From positions 2,398,501 through 2,462,500 of the forward strand of contig NZ_JAUCBS010000013.1 of assembly GCF_034676705.1 (NCBI RefSeq): DNA of 64,000 nt, written 5' to 3'. The notes beneath the pieces were generated by a model. It was not told the origin of the DNA and did no database searches. It was given only the letters and a program-made list of their open reading frames with translations. Every line of letters begins with the position of its first letter. The stretch's first letter is position 1. Shown here piece by piece: positions 41,149-49,163 of the stretch. This DNA comes from Gemmobacter sp. GTDB taxonomy: Bacteria > Pseudomonadota > Alphaproteobacteria > Rhodobacterales > Rhodobacteraceae. Position numbers and translations under genes: made by a program.

Positions 41149-42579
41149 ATGCACCATTCCGGCGAACCCAGCTTTCGGGAATCCGTCGACCTGATGTTCG
41201 ACCGCGCGGTGGCGCTGATGGACCTTGCGCCGGGGCTGGCGCAGAAGATCAAGGTCTGCAATTCCACCTATACCGTGCGCTTCGGCGTGCGCCTGCGCGG
41301 CAAGATCGAAACCTTCGTCGGCTATCGCTCGGTGCATTCGGAACATATGGAACCCGTCAAGGGCGGCATCCGCTATGCCACCAACGTCAGCCAGGACGAG
41401 GTCGAGGCGCTGGCCGCGCTGATGACCTACAAATGCGCGCTGGTCGAAACGCCCTTTGGCGGATCCAAGGGCGGGCTGTGCATCGACCCGCGCCAGTATG
41501 ACGAACGCGAACTGGAACAGATCACCCGCCGTTTCGCCTATGAGCTGATCAAGCGCGACCTGATCAACCCGGCCCAGAACGTGCCCGCCCCCGACATGGG
41601 CACGGGCGAACGCGAAATGGCCTGGATCGTCGACCAGTATCGCCGCATGAACACCACCGACATCAATGCCGCCGCCTGCGTCACCGGCAAGCCGCTGAAT
41701 TCCGGCGGCATCCGCGGCCGGGTCGAGGCGACGGGGCGGGGCGTGCAATATGCGCTGCGCGAATTCTTCCGCCACCCCGACGACATGGCCAAGGCCGGCC
41801 TGACCGGCGACCTCGATGGCAAGCGCGTGGTGGTGCAGGGCCTGGGCAACGTGGGCTATCATGCGGCCAAGTTCCTGTCCGAGGATGACGGCGCAAAGAT
41901 CATCGCGGTGATCGAACGCGATGGCGGCGTGGTGAACGCGGCGGGCCTGGATATCGAGGATCTGCGCGCCCATCTGATTGCGACCGGCGGGGTCAAGGAT
42001 TACCCGCGCGGGCAATATGTCGAAGATGGCGCCAGCCTGCTGGAACAGGACTGCGACATCCTGATCCCCGCCGCGATGGAAGGGGTGATCCACATCGGCA
42101 ATGCCGCCCGCATCAAGGCCCCCCTGCTCATCGAGGCGGCGAACGGCCCCGTCACCTTCGGCGCCGATGAAATCCTGCGCCGCAAGGGCTGCGTCATCAT
42201 CCCCGACATGTATGCCAACGCCGGCGGCGTGACGGTTTCCTATTTCGAATGGGTCAAGAACCTGTCGCACATCCGCTTTGGCCGCATGCAGCGCCGGGCC
42301 GAGGAATCGCGCTCGCGCCTGCTGGTCGAGGAACTGGAACGGCTGTCGGCCGACAAGGGCCTGGGATGGGAGCTGAAGCCCGAGTTCCGGGAAAAGTTCC
42401 TGACCGGATCCGATGAACTGGCGCTGGTCCGGTCGGGCCTGGATGACACCATGCGCATCGCCTACCAGTCGATGCGGGACATCTGGCATGGCCGGCAGGA
42501 CGTGCAGGATCTGCGCGTGGCGGCCTATATCGTCGCGATCGACCGGGTGGCGGCCACCTATCGGTCCAAGGGGCTGTAA
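41149..42579 (+). CDS. Glu/Leu/Phe/Val dehydrogenase (probable NAD-dependent glutamate dehydrogenase)
   Basis: The 476-residue protein catalyses reversible oxidative deamination, most likely of glutamate to 2-oxoglutarate. Family features are VKGGIRYATNVSQDEVEALAAL, the catalytic lysine region MTYKCALVETPFGGSKGGL, VPAPDMGTG and the Rossmann motif VVVQGLGNVGYHAAKFL. LIEAANGPVTFGADEIL and NAGGVTVSYFEWVKN follow. Specificity for leucine or phenylalanine is not excluded by the visible motifs. GGGGAGGAAACGTG just ahead of the ATG at 41149 fixes the start; an earlier ATG lacks this. A hairpin follows the stop. Confidence 0.92.
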   Translation: MHHSGEPSFRESVDLMFDRAVALMDLAPGLAQKIKVCNSTYTVRFGVRLRGKIETFVGYRSVHSEHMEPVKGGIRYATNVSQDEVEALAALMTYKCALVETPFGGSKGGLCIDPRQYDERELEQITRRFAYELIKRDLINPAQNVPAPDMGTGEREMAWIVDQYRRMNTTDINAAACVTGKPLNSGGIRGRVEATGRGVQYALREFFRHPDDMAKAGLTGDLDGKRVVVQGLGNVGYHAAKFLSEDDGAKIIAVIERDGGVVNAAGLDIEDLRAHLIATGGVKDYPRGQYVEDGASLLEQDCDILIPAAMEGVIHIGNAARIKAPLLIEAANGPVTFGADEILRRKGCVIIPDMYANAGGVTVSYFEWVKNLSHIRFGRMQRRAEESRSRLLVEELERLSADKGLGWELKPEFREKFLTGSDELALVRSGLDDTMRIAYQSMRDIWHGRQDVQDLRVAAYIVAIDRVAATYRSKGL

Positions 42580-42586
42580 CGCCCGG

Positions 42587-42619
42587 CGGCCGCGCGATTG
42601 CGTTGAAATCGCGCGGCCG
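42587..42619 (+). terminator. Hairpin after the glutamate dehydrogenase gene
   Basis: A perfect 13-base-pair stem (CGGCCGCGCGATT with its complement) and a seven-base loop lie in the 58-base gap before pyrC. Few Ts follow, so termination may be partial or Rho-aided. Confidence 0.65.
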
Positions 42620-42637
42620 TTCGGCTAGTCCGGCGGC

Positions 42638-43684
42638 ATGGTCACAGAACTCGCGCTTCGCCGCCCCGACGACTGGCACCTGCACCTGCGCGATGGCGCG
42701 ATGCTGCAAGGTGTCCTGCCCGAATCCGCCCGCCATTTCGGGCGGGCGATCATCATGCCCAATCTGGTGCCCCCCGTGGTCACCGGCGCCGATGCCGCCG
42801 CCTACCGCGACCGCATCCTGGCCGCCCTGCCCGACGGCATGGCGTTCGAGCCGCTGATGACGCTGTATCTGACCGAAGGCACCGATCCGGCAGATGTGCG
42901 CGCCGCGGCGGCAAGCGGGCTGGTCAAGGCGGTAAAGCTGTATCCCGCCGGCGCCACCACCAATTCGCATGGCGGCGTGCGCGATTTCGACAAGGTGCGC
43001 GGCGTGCTGGAGGCGATGGCCGAGATCGGCCTGCCGCTGTGCGTGCATGGCGAGGTGACGGACCCCGCCGTCGACATCTTTGACCGCGAGGCGGTGTTCA
43101 TCGACCGCGTGCTGGATCCGGTGCGCCGCGCGACGCCCGGCCTGCGGGTGGTGATGGAACATATCACCACGTCGCAGGGCGCCGATTACGTGCGCTCGGC
43201 CGACCGCGACCTGGCGGCGACGATCACGACGCATCACCTGATCATCAACCGCAATCACCTGCTGGTGGGCGGGATCCGGCCGCATTACTACTGCCTGCCG
43301 GTCGCCAAGCGCGAGGAACACCGGCTGGCGCTGCGCGCCGCCGCCACCTCGGGCGATGTGCGGTTCTTCCTGGGCACCGACAGCGCGCCGCATGTCGACC
43401 CGCTCAAGGAATGCGCCTGCGGCTGCGCCGGGTGCTTTACCGCGACCAACACCATGGCGCTGCTGGCGCATGTGTTCGACGAGGATGGCGCGCTGGACCG
43501 GCTGGAAGGGTTCGTGGCGCTGAACGGGCCGGCCTATTACCGGCTGCCGGTGAACCACGGCACGATCCGGCTGGTCAAGCACGACCAGCCCGTGACGTTC
43601 CCCGAGAAAATCCACACCGGCGCGGGGCCGGTGACGGTGTTCGATCCGGGTTTCCCGGTGTTCTGGGACGTCGCGGCAGACTGA
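42638..43684 (+). CDS. pyrC: Dihydroorotase (type II)
   Basis: The 348-residue zinc amidohydrolase closes carbamoyl-aspartate to dihydroorotate in pyrimidine synthesis. Metal ligands are visible: DDWHLHLRDG at the N-terminus, the carboxylated lysine in LVKAVKLYPAGATTNS, LCVHGEVTD, MEHITTSQGAD and FFLGTDSAPH. KECACGCAGCFTATN is the usual PyrC segment ahead of the C-terminus. Length and motifs match the E. coli-type enzyme. No other pyr genes adjoin. Confidence 0.96.
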   Translation: MVTELALRRPDDWHLHLRDGAMLQGVLPESARHFGRAIIMPNLVPPVVTGADAAAYRDRILAALPDGMAFEPLMTLYLTEGTDPADVRAAAASGLVKAVKLYPAGATTNSHGGVRDFDKVRGVLEAMAEIGLPLCVHGEVTDPAVDIFDREAVFIDRVLDPVRRATPGLRVVMEHITTSQGADYVRSADRDLAATITTHHLIINRNHLLVGGIRPHYYCLPVAKREEHRLALRAAATSGDVRFFLGTDSAPHVDPLKECACGCAGCFTATNTMALLAHVFDEDGALDRLEGFVALNGPAYYRLPVNHGTIRLVKHDQPVTFPEKIHTGAGPVTVFDPGFPVFWDVAAD

Positions 43685-43709
43685 CCCCTGGCGCGGGGGC
43701 CCCGGCCGG

Positions 43710-43746
43710 GGATGCCTCCGGCGGGGATATTTGGATCAGAGCGAAA
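43710..43746 (+). repeat. Interspersed element, ATCAGAGCGAAA type
   Basis: This copy is identical over 37 bases to the one at 31459-31495. It lies between the convergent pyrC and FAD-oxidoreductase genes, followed by about 115 bases of GC-rich sequence in which I see nothing further. Confidence 0.7.
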
Positions 43747-43863
43747 CATGCGCGCGGGGCCAGAGGGGCTCCGGGGAGGCGGGACGCCTTCCCGGCAGCG
43801 CGCGGGGCTGGCCCTGCGGCGGCGGGCGGGGCCTCCAATGGCGCCGCCTGCCGCCCCCCCCCC

Positions 43864-45060
43864 TCAGACGATGGCGCGTTCCAGGAAGGGGCGGCCTTCC
43901 AGCACACGTTCCACGCCCAGTTCCGACAGATCGAGGCTGCGGTAGGCGCCGTGCAGCACCAGTTCCGCCATGCCGCGACCGATGGCCGGCGACTGTTGCA
44001 GCCCGTGGCCGGAAAAGCCGTTGAGCACGAACAGGTTGTCGCGCCGCGGATCGCGGCCGACGATCGCGTTCTGGTCCAGCGTGTTGTAATCGTAATGACC
44101 GACCCACAGGCGCTGCACCTTGCAGGCGTCGAACCCCTCGGACCGCTGATACAGCAGCGGCCAGATCACATCCTCGAACAGATGCGCTTCGGGTTCGAAA
44201 TCGTCGACATCGCAGGGGCCGTCGCCTTCGGGGACGGTGGCGCAGATCCAGCCTTCGTGTTCGGGGCGCATGTAATAGCCCAGGTGGTCGATGATCAGCG
44301 GGGCATCGGGATGGCGGGCGTTCGGCGCGTCGATGACAAAGACGGTGCGCTTGCGCGGTTCCACCGGGATCGGGGCGCCGGCCCAGGCCATCACCTGTGC
44401 GCCGCGCGTGCCGGCGGCGTTGATCACCGATCCGCAGGACAGCACCTTGCCCGAGGCAAGCTTGACTGCGGTGATCCGGTTGCCCGCCATCTCCAGCCCC
44501 ACGGCCTCGTCATGCAGGAATTCCACGCCCTGCCGGCGCGCGGCGGTGCGGAAGCCGCCCAGCAGGCCCATGTTGTCGAACCAGCCTTCGTCGCGCGGGC
44601 CATAGCTGCCGGCGGTCAGATCCTCGACGTTCATCCAGGGGAACAGGCCCGCCACGCCCTGCGGGGTCAGCACCCGGGTCGCCGCGCCGTGATCGCGCTG
44701 CATGGCGGCGATTTCCTCCATCACGGCCGGCGCATCGGGGGTGCCGCCCAGAAAGAGGTAGCCGTTTTCCTTCAGCCCCAGGTCGCCCTGCCCCGGATCC
44801 AGCGCCAGTTCGGTGCCGAAATTGCGGATGAAATCCACCCCGAATCGGGAAATCGCCACGTTCACCGGATTCGAAAACTGGCTGCGCACCGAGGCGACGG
44901 ACAGCGCCGTGGCCGCTTTGGCATAGGTCGGATCACGTTCGATCACGGTAACGCGCAGATCCGGCGCGAATTTGGTCAGCCACCAGGCGGCCGAGGCGCC
45001 ATGGACGCCCCCTCCGATCACGATCACATCACGGCTGTTCTGCAAGGCTCTCTCCATCAC
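43864..45060 (-). CDS. FAD-dependent oxidoreductase (DAO / sarcosine-oxidase-like)
   Basis: The 398-residue flavoprotein has the dinucleotide-binding motif DVIVIGGGVHGASAAWWLTK at the N-terminus, VASVRSQFSNPVNV and CGSVINAAGTRGAQVMAW. The C-terminal FAD-contacting segment is VLNGFSGHGLQQSPAIGRGMAELVL. These place it in the DAO family with sarcosine, dimethylglycine and related amine oxidases; the substrate is unknown. It has no signal peptide. It is divergent from the LuxR-type regulator, 73 bases apart, so the regulator may control it. Confidence 0.87.
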   Translation of the reverse strand: MMERALQNSRDVIVIGGGVHGASAAWWLTKFAPDLRVTVIERDPTYAKAATALSVASVRSQFSNPVNVAISRFGVDFIRNFGTELALDPGQGDLGLKENGYLFLGGTPDAPAVMEEIAAMQRDHGAATRVLTPQGVAGLFPWMNVEDLTAGSYGPRDEGWFDNMGLLGGFRTAARRQGVEFLHDEAVGLEMAGNRITAVKLASGKVLSCGSVINAAGTRGAQVMAWAGAPIPVEPRKRTVFVIDAPNARHPDAPLIIDHLGYYMRPEHEGWICATVPEGDGPCDVDDFEPEAHLFEDVIWPLLYQRSEGFDACKVQRLWVGHYDYNTLDQNAIVGRDPRRDNLFVLNGFSGHGLQQSPAIGRGMAELVLHGAYRSLDLSELGVERVLEGRPFLERAIV

Positions 45061-45133
45061 GACGGTCAGGCCGCCACATCAGGCCGCCGGTCATGGACAG
45101 GGGCGGTCTGGCCCCTGTATTAGGGGAAACGGG

Positions 45134-46033
45134 ATGAGAACGACAAGCCTTGCACGTGACAGGCAGCGACAGCCGGACAGCGGCGTCGTTCCTTGCGCAC
45201 TGCCGTCAGGGGGAGGTTCGGATTTGAGCAACGCCTTGACCCATATGCAACGAATCGCCGGTGCGCGCACACCCGAGGAACTGTGGGCGCATCTGCTGGT
45301 GGCGCTGGCCGATTATGGATTCGACCGGGTGAACTACGGCGCGACCCGGCAGGGGCGCGAAGGATCGCTGGGCGACATGCAGGATGCGGTCTTCCTGTCG
45401 AACCATGCGCGGGGGGTGATGTCGGACTACTTCGACATGGGCTTCTTCATGCGCACGCCGATGTTCCGCTGGGTGCTGACCCATACCGGCGCCTGTTCCT
45501 GGCGGTGGGCCGAGGAAGAGCGGCGCGCGGGCCGGCTGTCGGCCGAGGAGCTGGCCGCGCAGGACATGGCGCGACGGGCGGGGATGGTGGCGGGCTATTC
45601 GATCAGCTTTGCCGATCCGTCGCCGCGCAACCGGGCCGCCATGGGCCTGTCGGCGCGCCGCGGCCTGAGCCAGGACGATGTCGATGCGCTATGGGCCGAA
45701 CGCGGGGACGAGGTGCATACGATCTGCCAGATCATGCATCTGAAGATACAGGTCATGCCCTTGCCGGTGCAGCGCCGCCCGCTGTCGCCGCGTCAGCGCG
45801 AGGCGCTGGAATGGGTGGCCGAGGGCAAGACCACGCAGGATATCGCCACGATCATGGGGATTTCGCCGGCGATGGTGGAAAAGCACCTGCGCCTGGCGCG
45901 AGAGGTGCTGGATGTGGACACTACCGCCCATGCGGTGGCCAAGGCGGCGCTGCTGAACCACCTGTTCGCCGGCGACCATGTGCCGTTCCGCAACCTGACG
46001 CTTCAGTCAGCATCTGACCAGGTGGACAGGTAA
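45134..46033 (+). CDS. LuxR-type regulator with autoinducer-binding domain (LuxR solo)
   Basis: The protein (299 residues from this ATG) has an autoinducer-binding-like domain at about residues 38-200 (TPEELWAHLLVALADYGFDRVNYG, MSDYFDMGFFMRTPMFRW). A C-terminal LuxR helix-turn-helix follows (LSPRQREALEWVAEGKTTQDI and MGISPAMVEKHLRLAREVL). No luxI synthase is nearby, so it is a solo receptor that may sense foreign or self acyl-homoserine lactone. Two starts are possible: this ATG with AGGGGA upstream, or TTG at 45224 with a stronger GGGGGAGG and no extra low-complexity N-terminus. Confidence 0.85.
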   Translation: MRTTSLARDRQRQPDSGVVPCALPSGGGSDLSNALTHMQRIAGARTPEELWAHLLVALADYGFDRVNYGATRQGREGSLGDMQDAVFLSNHARGVMSDYFDMGFFMRTPMFRWVLTHTGACSWRWAEEERRAGRLSAEELAAQDMARRAGMVAGYSISFADPSPRNRAAMGLSARRGLSQDDVDALWAERGDEVHTICQIMHLKIQVMPLPVQRRPLSPRQREALEWVAEGKTTQDIATIMGISPAMVEKHLRLAREVLDVDTTAHAVAKAALLNHLFAGDHVPFRNLTLQSASDQVDR

Positions 46034-46445
46034 GGATTCCCTGACTGGCTTGACGTAAGGTTAAGTGGCAGTTTGACAGCGTTCCAAGAGTGGTGGCGTG
46101 AGGCCAGGAACAGCGGCATCAGGTGGCGTATTTGAAGGCTGCCTGACCGCACACCGGGTAACCGGCGATCGGGCGGTCAGGTGCATTCACATCTGTCCGC
46201 CCGGTTATCCCCGGGCCGGAAAGACGTTCGCGCCCAAGGGCATATGACGGTTTTTTGACACGAAAGGTAAGGTATTCCCGACTAGGCCCGGCCGAGCGGT
46301 TCTGTCACTTTGCCGGCATTCAAGCTGCGGTTGCGTTCTTGAACCCATACCTCAGCCCCGCGCGGATTTCAGGCGGGGTCCCCGGCCGGTTAACCCCGGC
46401 TCCCGCTCGCGCCCCGCTCATCCCCAGTTTGGGGGGCGCAAATGG
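46034..46445. other. 412-base gap before a terminator: possible small RNA
   Basis: No credible coding sequence. Features seen: a GGGCGG...CCGCCC inverted repeat near 46165-46205, a TTGACA at 46255-46260 with no good -10 at 17-18 bases, then about 180 bases of GC-rich sequence leading into a strong plus-strand terminator. A small RNA of roughly 150-200 bases is possible; a long 3' tail of the LuxR mRNA is the alternative. Confidence 0.3.
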
Positions 46446-46484
46446 AAACGGAGCAGTCCTTGCGGGCTGCTCCGTTTTCTTTTT
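46446..46484. terminator. Intrinsic terminator, strong on the plus strand
   Basis: The stem AAACGGAGCAG with its exact complement around a ten-base loop is followed on the plus strand by a run of Ts broken by one C (to 46484). On the minus strand, downstream of tsf, the same stem has a weaker T-rich tail, so it probably serves both directions. Confidence 0.85.
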
Positions 46485-46535
46485 GGCGATGGCGGCCGGA
46501 ACAGGGGCGGATCGCCCCTGCCCGATGCCGGGCGA

Positions 46536-47444
46536 TCAGCCCTGAACCATCTTGGCGACTTCGGCCGCGAAATCGTCTTCCTTCTTTTCCACGCCTTCGC
46601 CGACGGCGACGCGGGCATAGCCGGTGATTTCGACGCCGGCTTCCTTGGCCGCCTGCTCGACGGTCAGGTCCGGGTTGATCACGAAGGCCTGGCCCATCAG
46701 GGTGTTTTCCGCCAGGAACTTCTTCATCCGGCCCGGGATGATGTTGTTGTGGATCACCTGTTCGGGCTTGGGCTTGGCCGACGAGGCGTTTTCTTCCAGC
46801 GCCTTCGAGGTCTGGACCTGCAACTCGCGCTCGACCAGGGTCGGGTCCATGGTGGCCTCGGACAGCGACAGCGGCGAGGTCGCGGCAATGTGCATCGCGA
46901 ACTGCTTGCCGATTTCCTTCGCCTTGTCTTCCGGCCCGTTCAGCGCAACCAGCACGCCGATCTTGCCCATGCCTTCGGTGGCGGCATTGTGGACATAGGA
47001 GACGACGGTCTGGCCTTCCAGAACGTGCATCCGACGGAAGTTCAGGTTTTCACCGATGCGCGCGATGGCTTCGGTGACGACGGTGTCCACGGTCTTGCCG
47101 TTCAGGTCGGCGGCCTTGACCACCTCGACCGAATCGCCGGTTTCCAGCGCGATCTTGGCCACTTCACGCACCAGCGCCTGGAAATCGGCGTTCTTGGCAA
47201 CGAAGTCGGTTTCCGAGTTGATCTCGATGGCAACGCCCTTGCCGGTCGACACGGCGACGCCCACCAGACCTTCGGCGGCAACGCGGTCGGCCTTCTTGGC
47301 GGCCTTGGCCAGACCTTTGGTGCGCAGCCAGTCGATGGCGGCTTCGAAATCGCCGGCAACTTCGGTCAGTGCCTTCTTGGCGTCCATCATGCCTGCGCCG
47401 GTGGCTTCGCGCAGTTCCTTGACCATCTGAGCCGTGATCGTCAT
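46536..47444 (-). CDS. tsf: Translation elongation factor Ts
   Basis: The 302-residue protein is the guanine-nucleotide exchange factor of EF-Tu. Its N-terminal UBA-like domain reads MTITAQMVKELREATGAGMMDAKKALTEV. It contains the signature region EINSETDFVAKNADFQALV, then the dimerisation core including GKIGVLVALNG, and ends GVEKKEDDFAAEVAKMVQG. Length and motifs are normal. It follows rpsB with an 81-base spacer, the standard rpsB-tsf operon; pyrH and frr, which often follow, are not here. Confidence 0.97.
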   Translation of the reverse strand: MTITAQMVKELREATGAGMMDAKKALTEVAGDFEAAIDWLRTKGLAKAAKKADRVAAEGLVGVAVSTGKGVAIEINSETDFVAKNADFQALVREVAKIALETGDSVEVVKAADLNGKTVDTVVTEAIARIGENLNFRRMHVLEGQTVVSYVHNAATEGMGKIGVLVALNGPEDKAKEIGKQFAMHIAATSPLSLSEATMDPTLVERELQVQTSKALEENASSAKPKPEQVIHNNIIPGRMKKFLAENTLMGQAFVINPDLTVEQAAKEAGVEITGYARVAVGEGVEKKEDDFAAEVAKMVQG

Positions 47445-47525
47445 GCGGCTTCTCCCTTGTATGACTTACGGAATCGGGCGGGGAATAACCCCGCCCGGCA
47501 ACACTCCGGTGACGGGCGGACCCGA

Positions 47526-48281
47526 TCAGCCTTCGACGGCTTCTTCCTGGGGCGCCTCTTCCAGCGCGCCAAGGTCGATCCCGGCGGCGCCCATCTGGGC
47601 GGTCATGCCATCCAGCGCCGCGCGGGCGACCAGATCGCAGTACAGGCCGATCGCGCGGGCCGCGTCATCGTTGCCCGGGATGATGTGGCTGACGCCCTTG
47701 GGCGAGCAGTTGGTATCGACCACGGCCACAACCGGGATGCCCAGCTTGTTGGCTTCCAGAACGGCCAGGTCTTCCTTGCCCACGTCCACGACGAACAGCA
47801 GGTCCGGCACGCCGCCCATGTCACGGATCCCGCCCAGCGAGGCCGTCAGCTTGGCCTGCTCGCGTTCCATGTTCAGACGCTCTTTCTTGGTCAGGCCTTC
47901 GGCGCCCGAAGCGAGCTGCTCGTCAATGGCCTTCAGGCGCTGGATCGACAGCGACACGGTTTTCCAGTTGGTCAGCGTGCCACCCAGCCAGCGGTGGTTC
48001 ATGTAATACTGTGCGCATTTTTCCGCAGCATCCGCGACCGGCTTCTGCGCCTGGCGCTTGGTGCCGACGAACAGGATGCGGCCGCCCTTGGCGACGGTAT
48101 CGCGCACGATCTTCAGAGCCTGGTCCAGCAGCGGGACGGTCTGGGTCAGGTCGATGATATGGATGCCGTTGCGGTCGCCGTAGATGTATTCGGCCATGCG
48201 CGGGTTCCAGCGCTGGGTCTGGTGGCCGTAGTGAACGCCAGCTTCAAGCAGCTGACGCATGGAGAAATCGGGAAGCGCCAT
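47526..48281 (-). CDS. rpsB: 30S ribosomal protein S2
   Basis: The 251-residue small-subunit protein has the S2 signatures MRQLLEAGVHYGHQTQRWNP and YYMNHRWLGGTLTNWKT. PDLLFVVDVGKEDLAVLEA and GIPVVAVVDTNCSP follow. An acidic tail of about 20 residues (EEAPQEEAVEG) is a lineage feature. The frame is open far upstream of the chosen start, but MALPDFSMRQLLEAGVHYG is the family N-terminus and GGAAAGGAACG precedes it. It is first in the rpsB-tsf operon; a leader of up to about 220 bases lies upstream. Confidence 0.97.
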   Translation of the reverse strand: MALPDFSMRQLLEAGVHYGHQTQRWNPRMAEYIYGDRNGIHIIDLTQTVPLLDQALKIVRDTVAKGGRILFVGTKRQAQKPVADAAEKCAQYYMNHRWLGGTLTNWKTVSLSIQRLKAIDEQLASGAEGLTKKERLNMEREQAKLTASLGGIRDMGGVPDLLFVVDVGKEDLAVLEANKLGIPVVAVVDTNCSPKGVSHIIPGNDDAARAIGLYCDLVARAALDGMTAQMGAAGIDLGALEEAPQEEAVEG

Positions 48282-48455
48282 CGTTCGTTCCTTTCCGGTT
48301 TGCGCCTGAGCAAGGGATTCAGGGCCAGTGCCCCAACCGGTGGACCTGCGGGGATGTCTCCCCCGCAAGGCCCGCCCTTGCCTGTGAAGTGCCGCGCGCT
48401 TAACCCGGATCGGTGCGGGATGCAAGGGCCGTCGTGCATGGGACAGCCGGCGCAG

Positions 48456-48508
48456 TGGGGGTTTCACACCCCCACACCCCCGTGGGATATTTAAGGACAG
48501 ATGAATGG
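48456..48508 (+). repeat. Interspersed element with hairpin, supplying a ribosome site
   Basis: The hairpin TGGGGG/CCCCCA with loop TTTCACA (48456-48474) precedes CCCGTGGGATATTTAAGG and the tail ACAGATGAATGG. The loop is identical to that of the copy at 1316-1340 although the stem differs. AAGGA (48493-48497) within the element is correctly spaced for the ATG at 48505. Confidence 0.7.
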
Positions 48509-49104
48509 GGGCGCGGATGGTTCGGAGTGATGTGACGATCCTGATCGCGGCGGCCGGGGGCAGCACGCGGATGCGCGGCGGCGACAAGCTGCTGGAGCAG
48601 GTGGGCGGCATTCCCCTGCTGCGCCGGCAGGGGCTGGCCGCGCGGGCCAGCGGGGCGCGGGTGGTGGTGACGCTGCCGCCCGACCGGCCGGCGCGGGCCG
48701 AGGTGCTGGAGGGGCTGGGGGCCGAGGTGGCGGTTCTGGCCGATGCGGCCGAAGGCATGGCCGCATCGCTGCGCCATGGCGCGCGGGTGGCAGGCGGGGC
48801 GCTGATGGTGCTGCCCGCCGACATGCCGGAGATTGATATGGCCGATCTGCGATCCATGCTGGCCGCCCACAAGGCCGCGCCCGATGCCATCCTGCGCGGG
48901 GCGTCGGACGGGGCTCCGGGCCACCCGGTGCTGTTCCCCGCCGACCTGCGGGCCGATCTGGCGCAGTTGACCGGCGACGAAGGCGCGCGGTCGGTGCTGG
49001 CGCGGCACCGGGGCCGGGTGCAGCTGGTGCCCCTGCCCGGCCGCCACGCCCTGACCGATCTGGACACGCCCGAGGACTGGGCCGCCTGGCGCGCCGCGCG
49101 CTGA
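48505..49104 (+). CDS. Nucleotidyltransferase, MocA/MobA-like (molybdenum cofactor)
   Basis: The 199-residue NTP-transferase has the nucleotide loop ILIAAAGGSTRMRGGDKLLE, VLPADMPEIDMADLRSML and GHPVLFPADLRADLAQLTGDEGAR. This pattern matches MocA-type CTP:molybdopterin cytidylyltransferases, which mature molybdenum hydroxylases, rather than MobA for guanine dinucleotide. No xanthine-dehydrogenase-type genes are nearby. The start lies in the interspersed repeat; MVRSDVTILI four codons later is an alternative. It is divergent from rpsB. Confidence 0.85.
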   Translation: MGARMVRSDVTILIAAAGGSTRMRGGDKLLEQVGGIPLLRRQGLAARASGARVVVTLPPDRPARAEVLEGLGAEVAVLADAAEGMAASLRHGARVAGGALMVLPADMPEIDMADLRSMLAAHKAAPDAILRGASDGAPGHPVLFPADLRADLAQLTGDEGARSVLARHRGRVQLVPLPGRHALTDLDTPEDWAAWRAAR

Positions 49105-49113
49105 ACAGAGAAA

Positions 49114-49141
49114 CGGGGCCTGCCCCGAAAGGCAGACCCCG
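49114..49141. terminator. Hairpin between convergent genes
   Basis: CGGGGCCTGCC pairs with GGCAGACCCCG (one G-T) around a six-base loop, in the gap between the nucleotidyltransferase stop and the Hint/RTX gene stop. It is suitable for both strands. Confidence 0.65.
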
Positions 49142-49163
49142 CTTCCGCTGCATAAACCGTGGA

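Noticed and set aside
46255..46545. A 96-codon open frame on the plus strand between the LuxR gene and tsf
   Set aside because: It runs through the strong terminator at 46446-46484 and has no ribosome site or family similarity.
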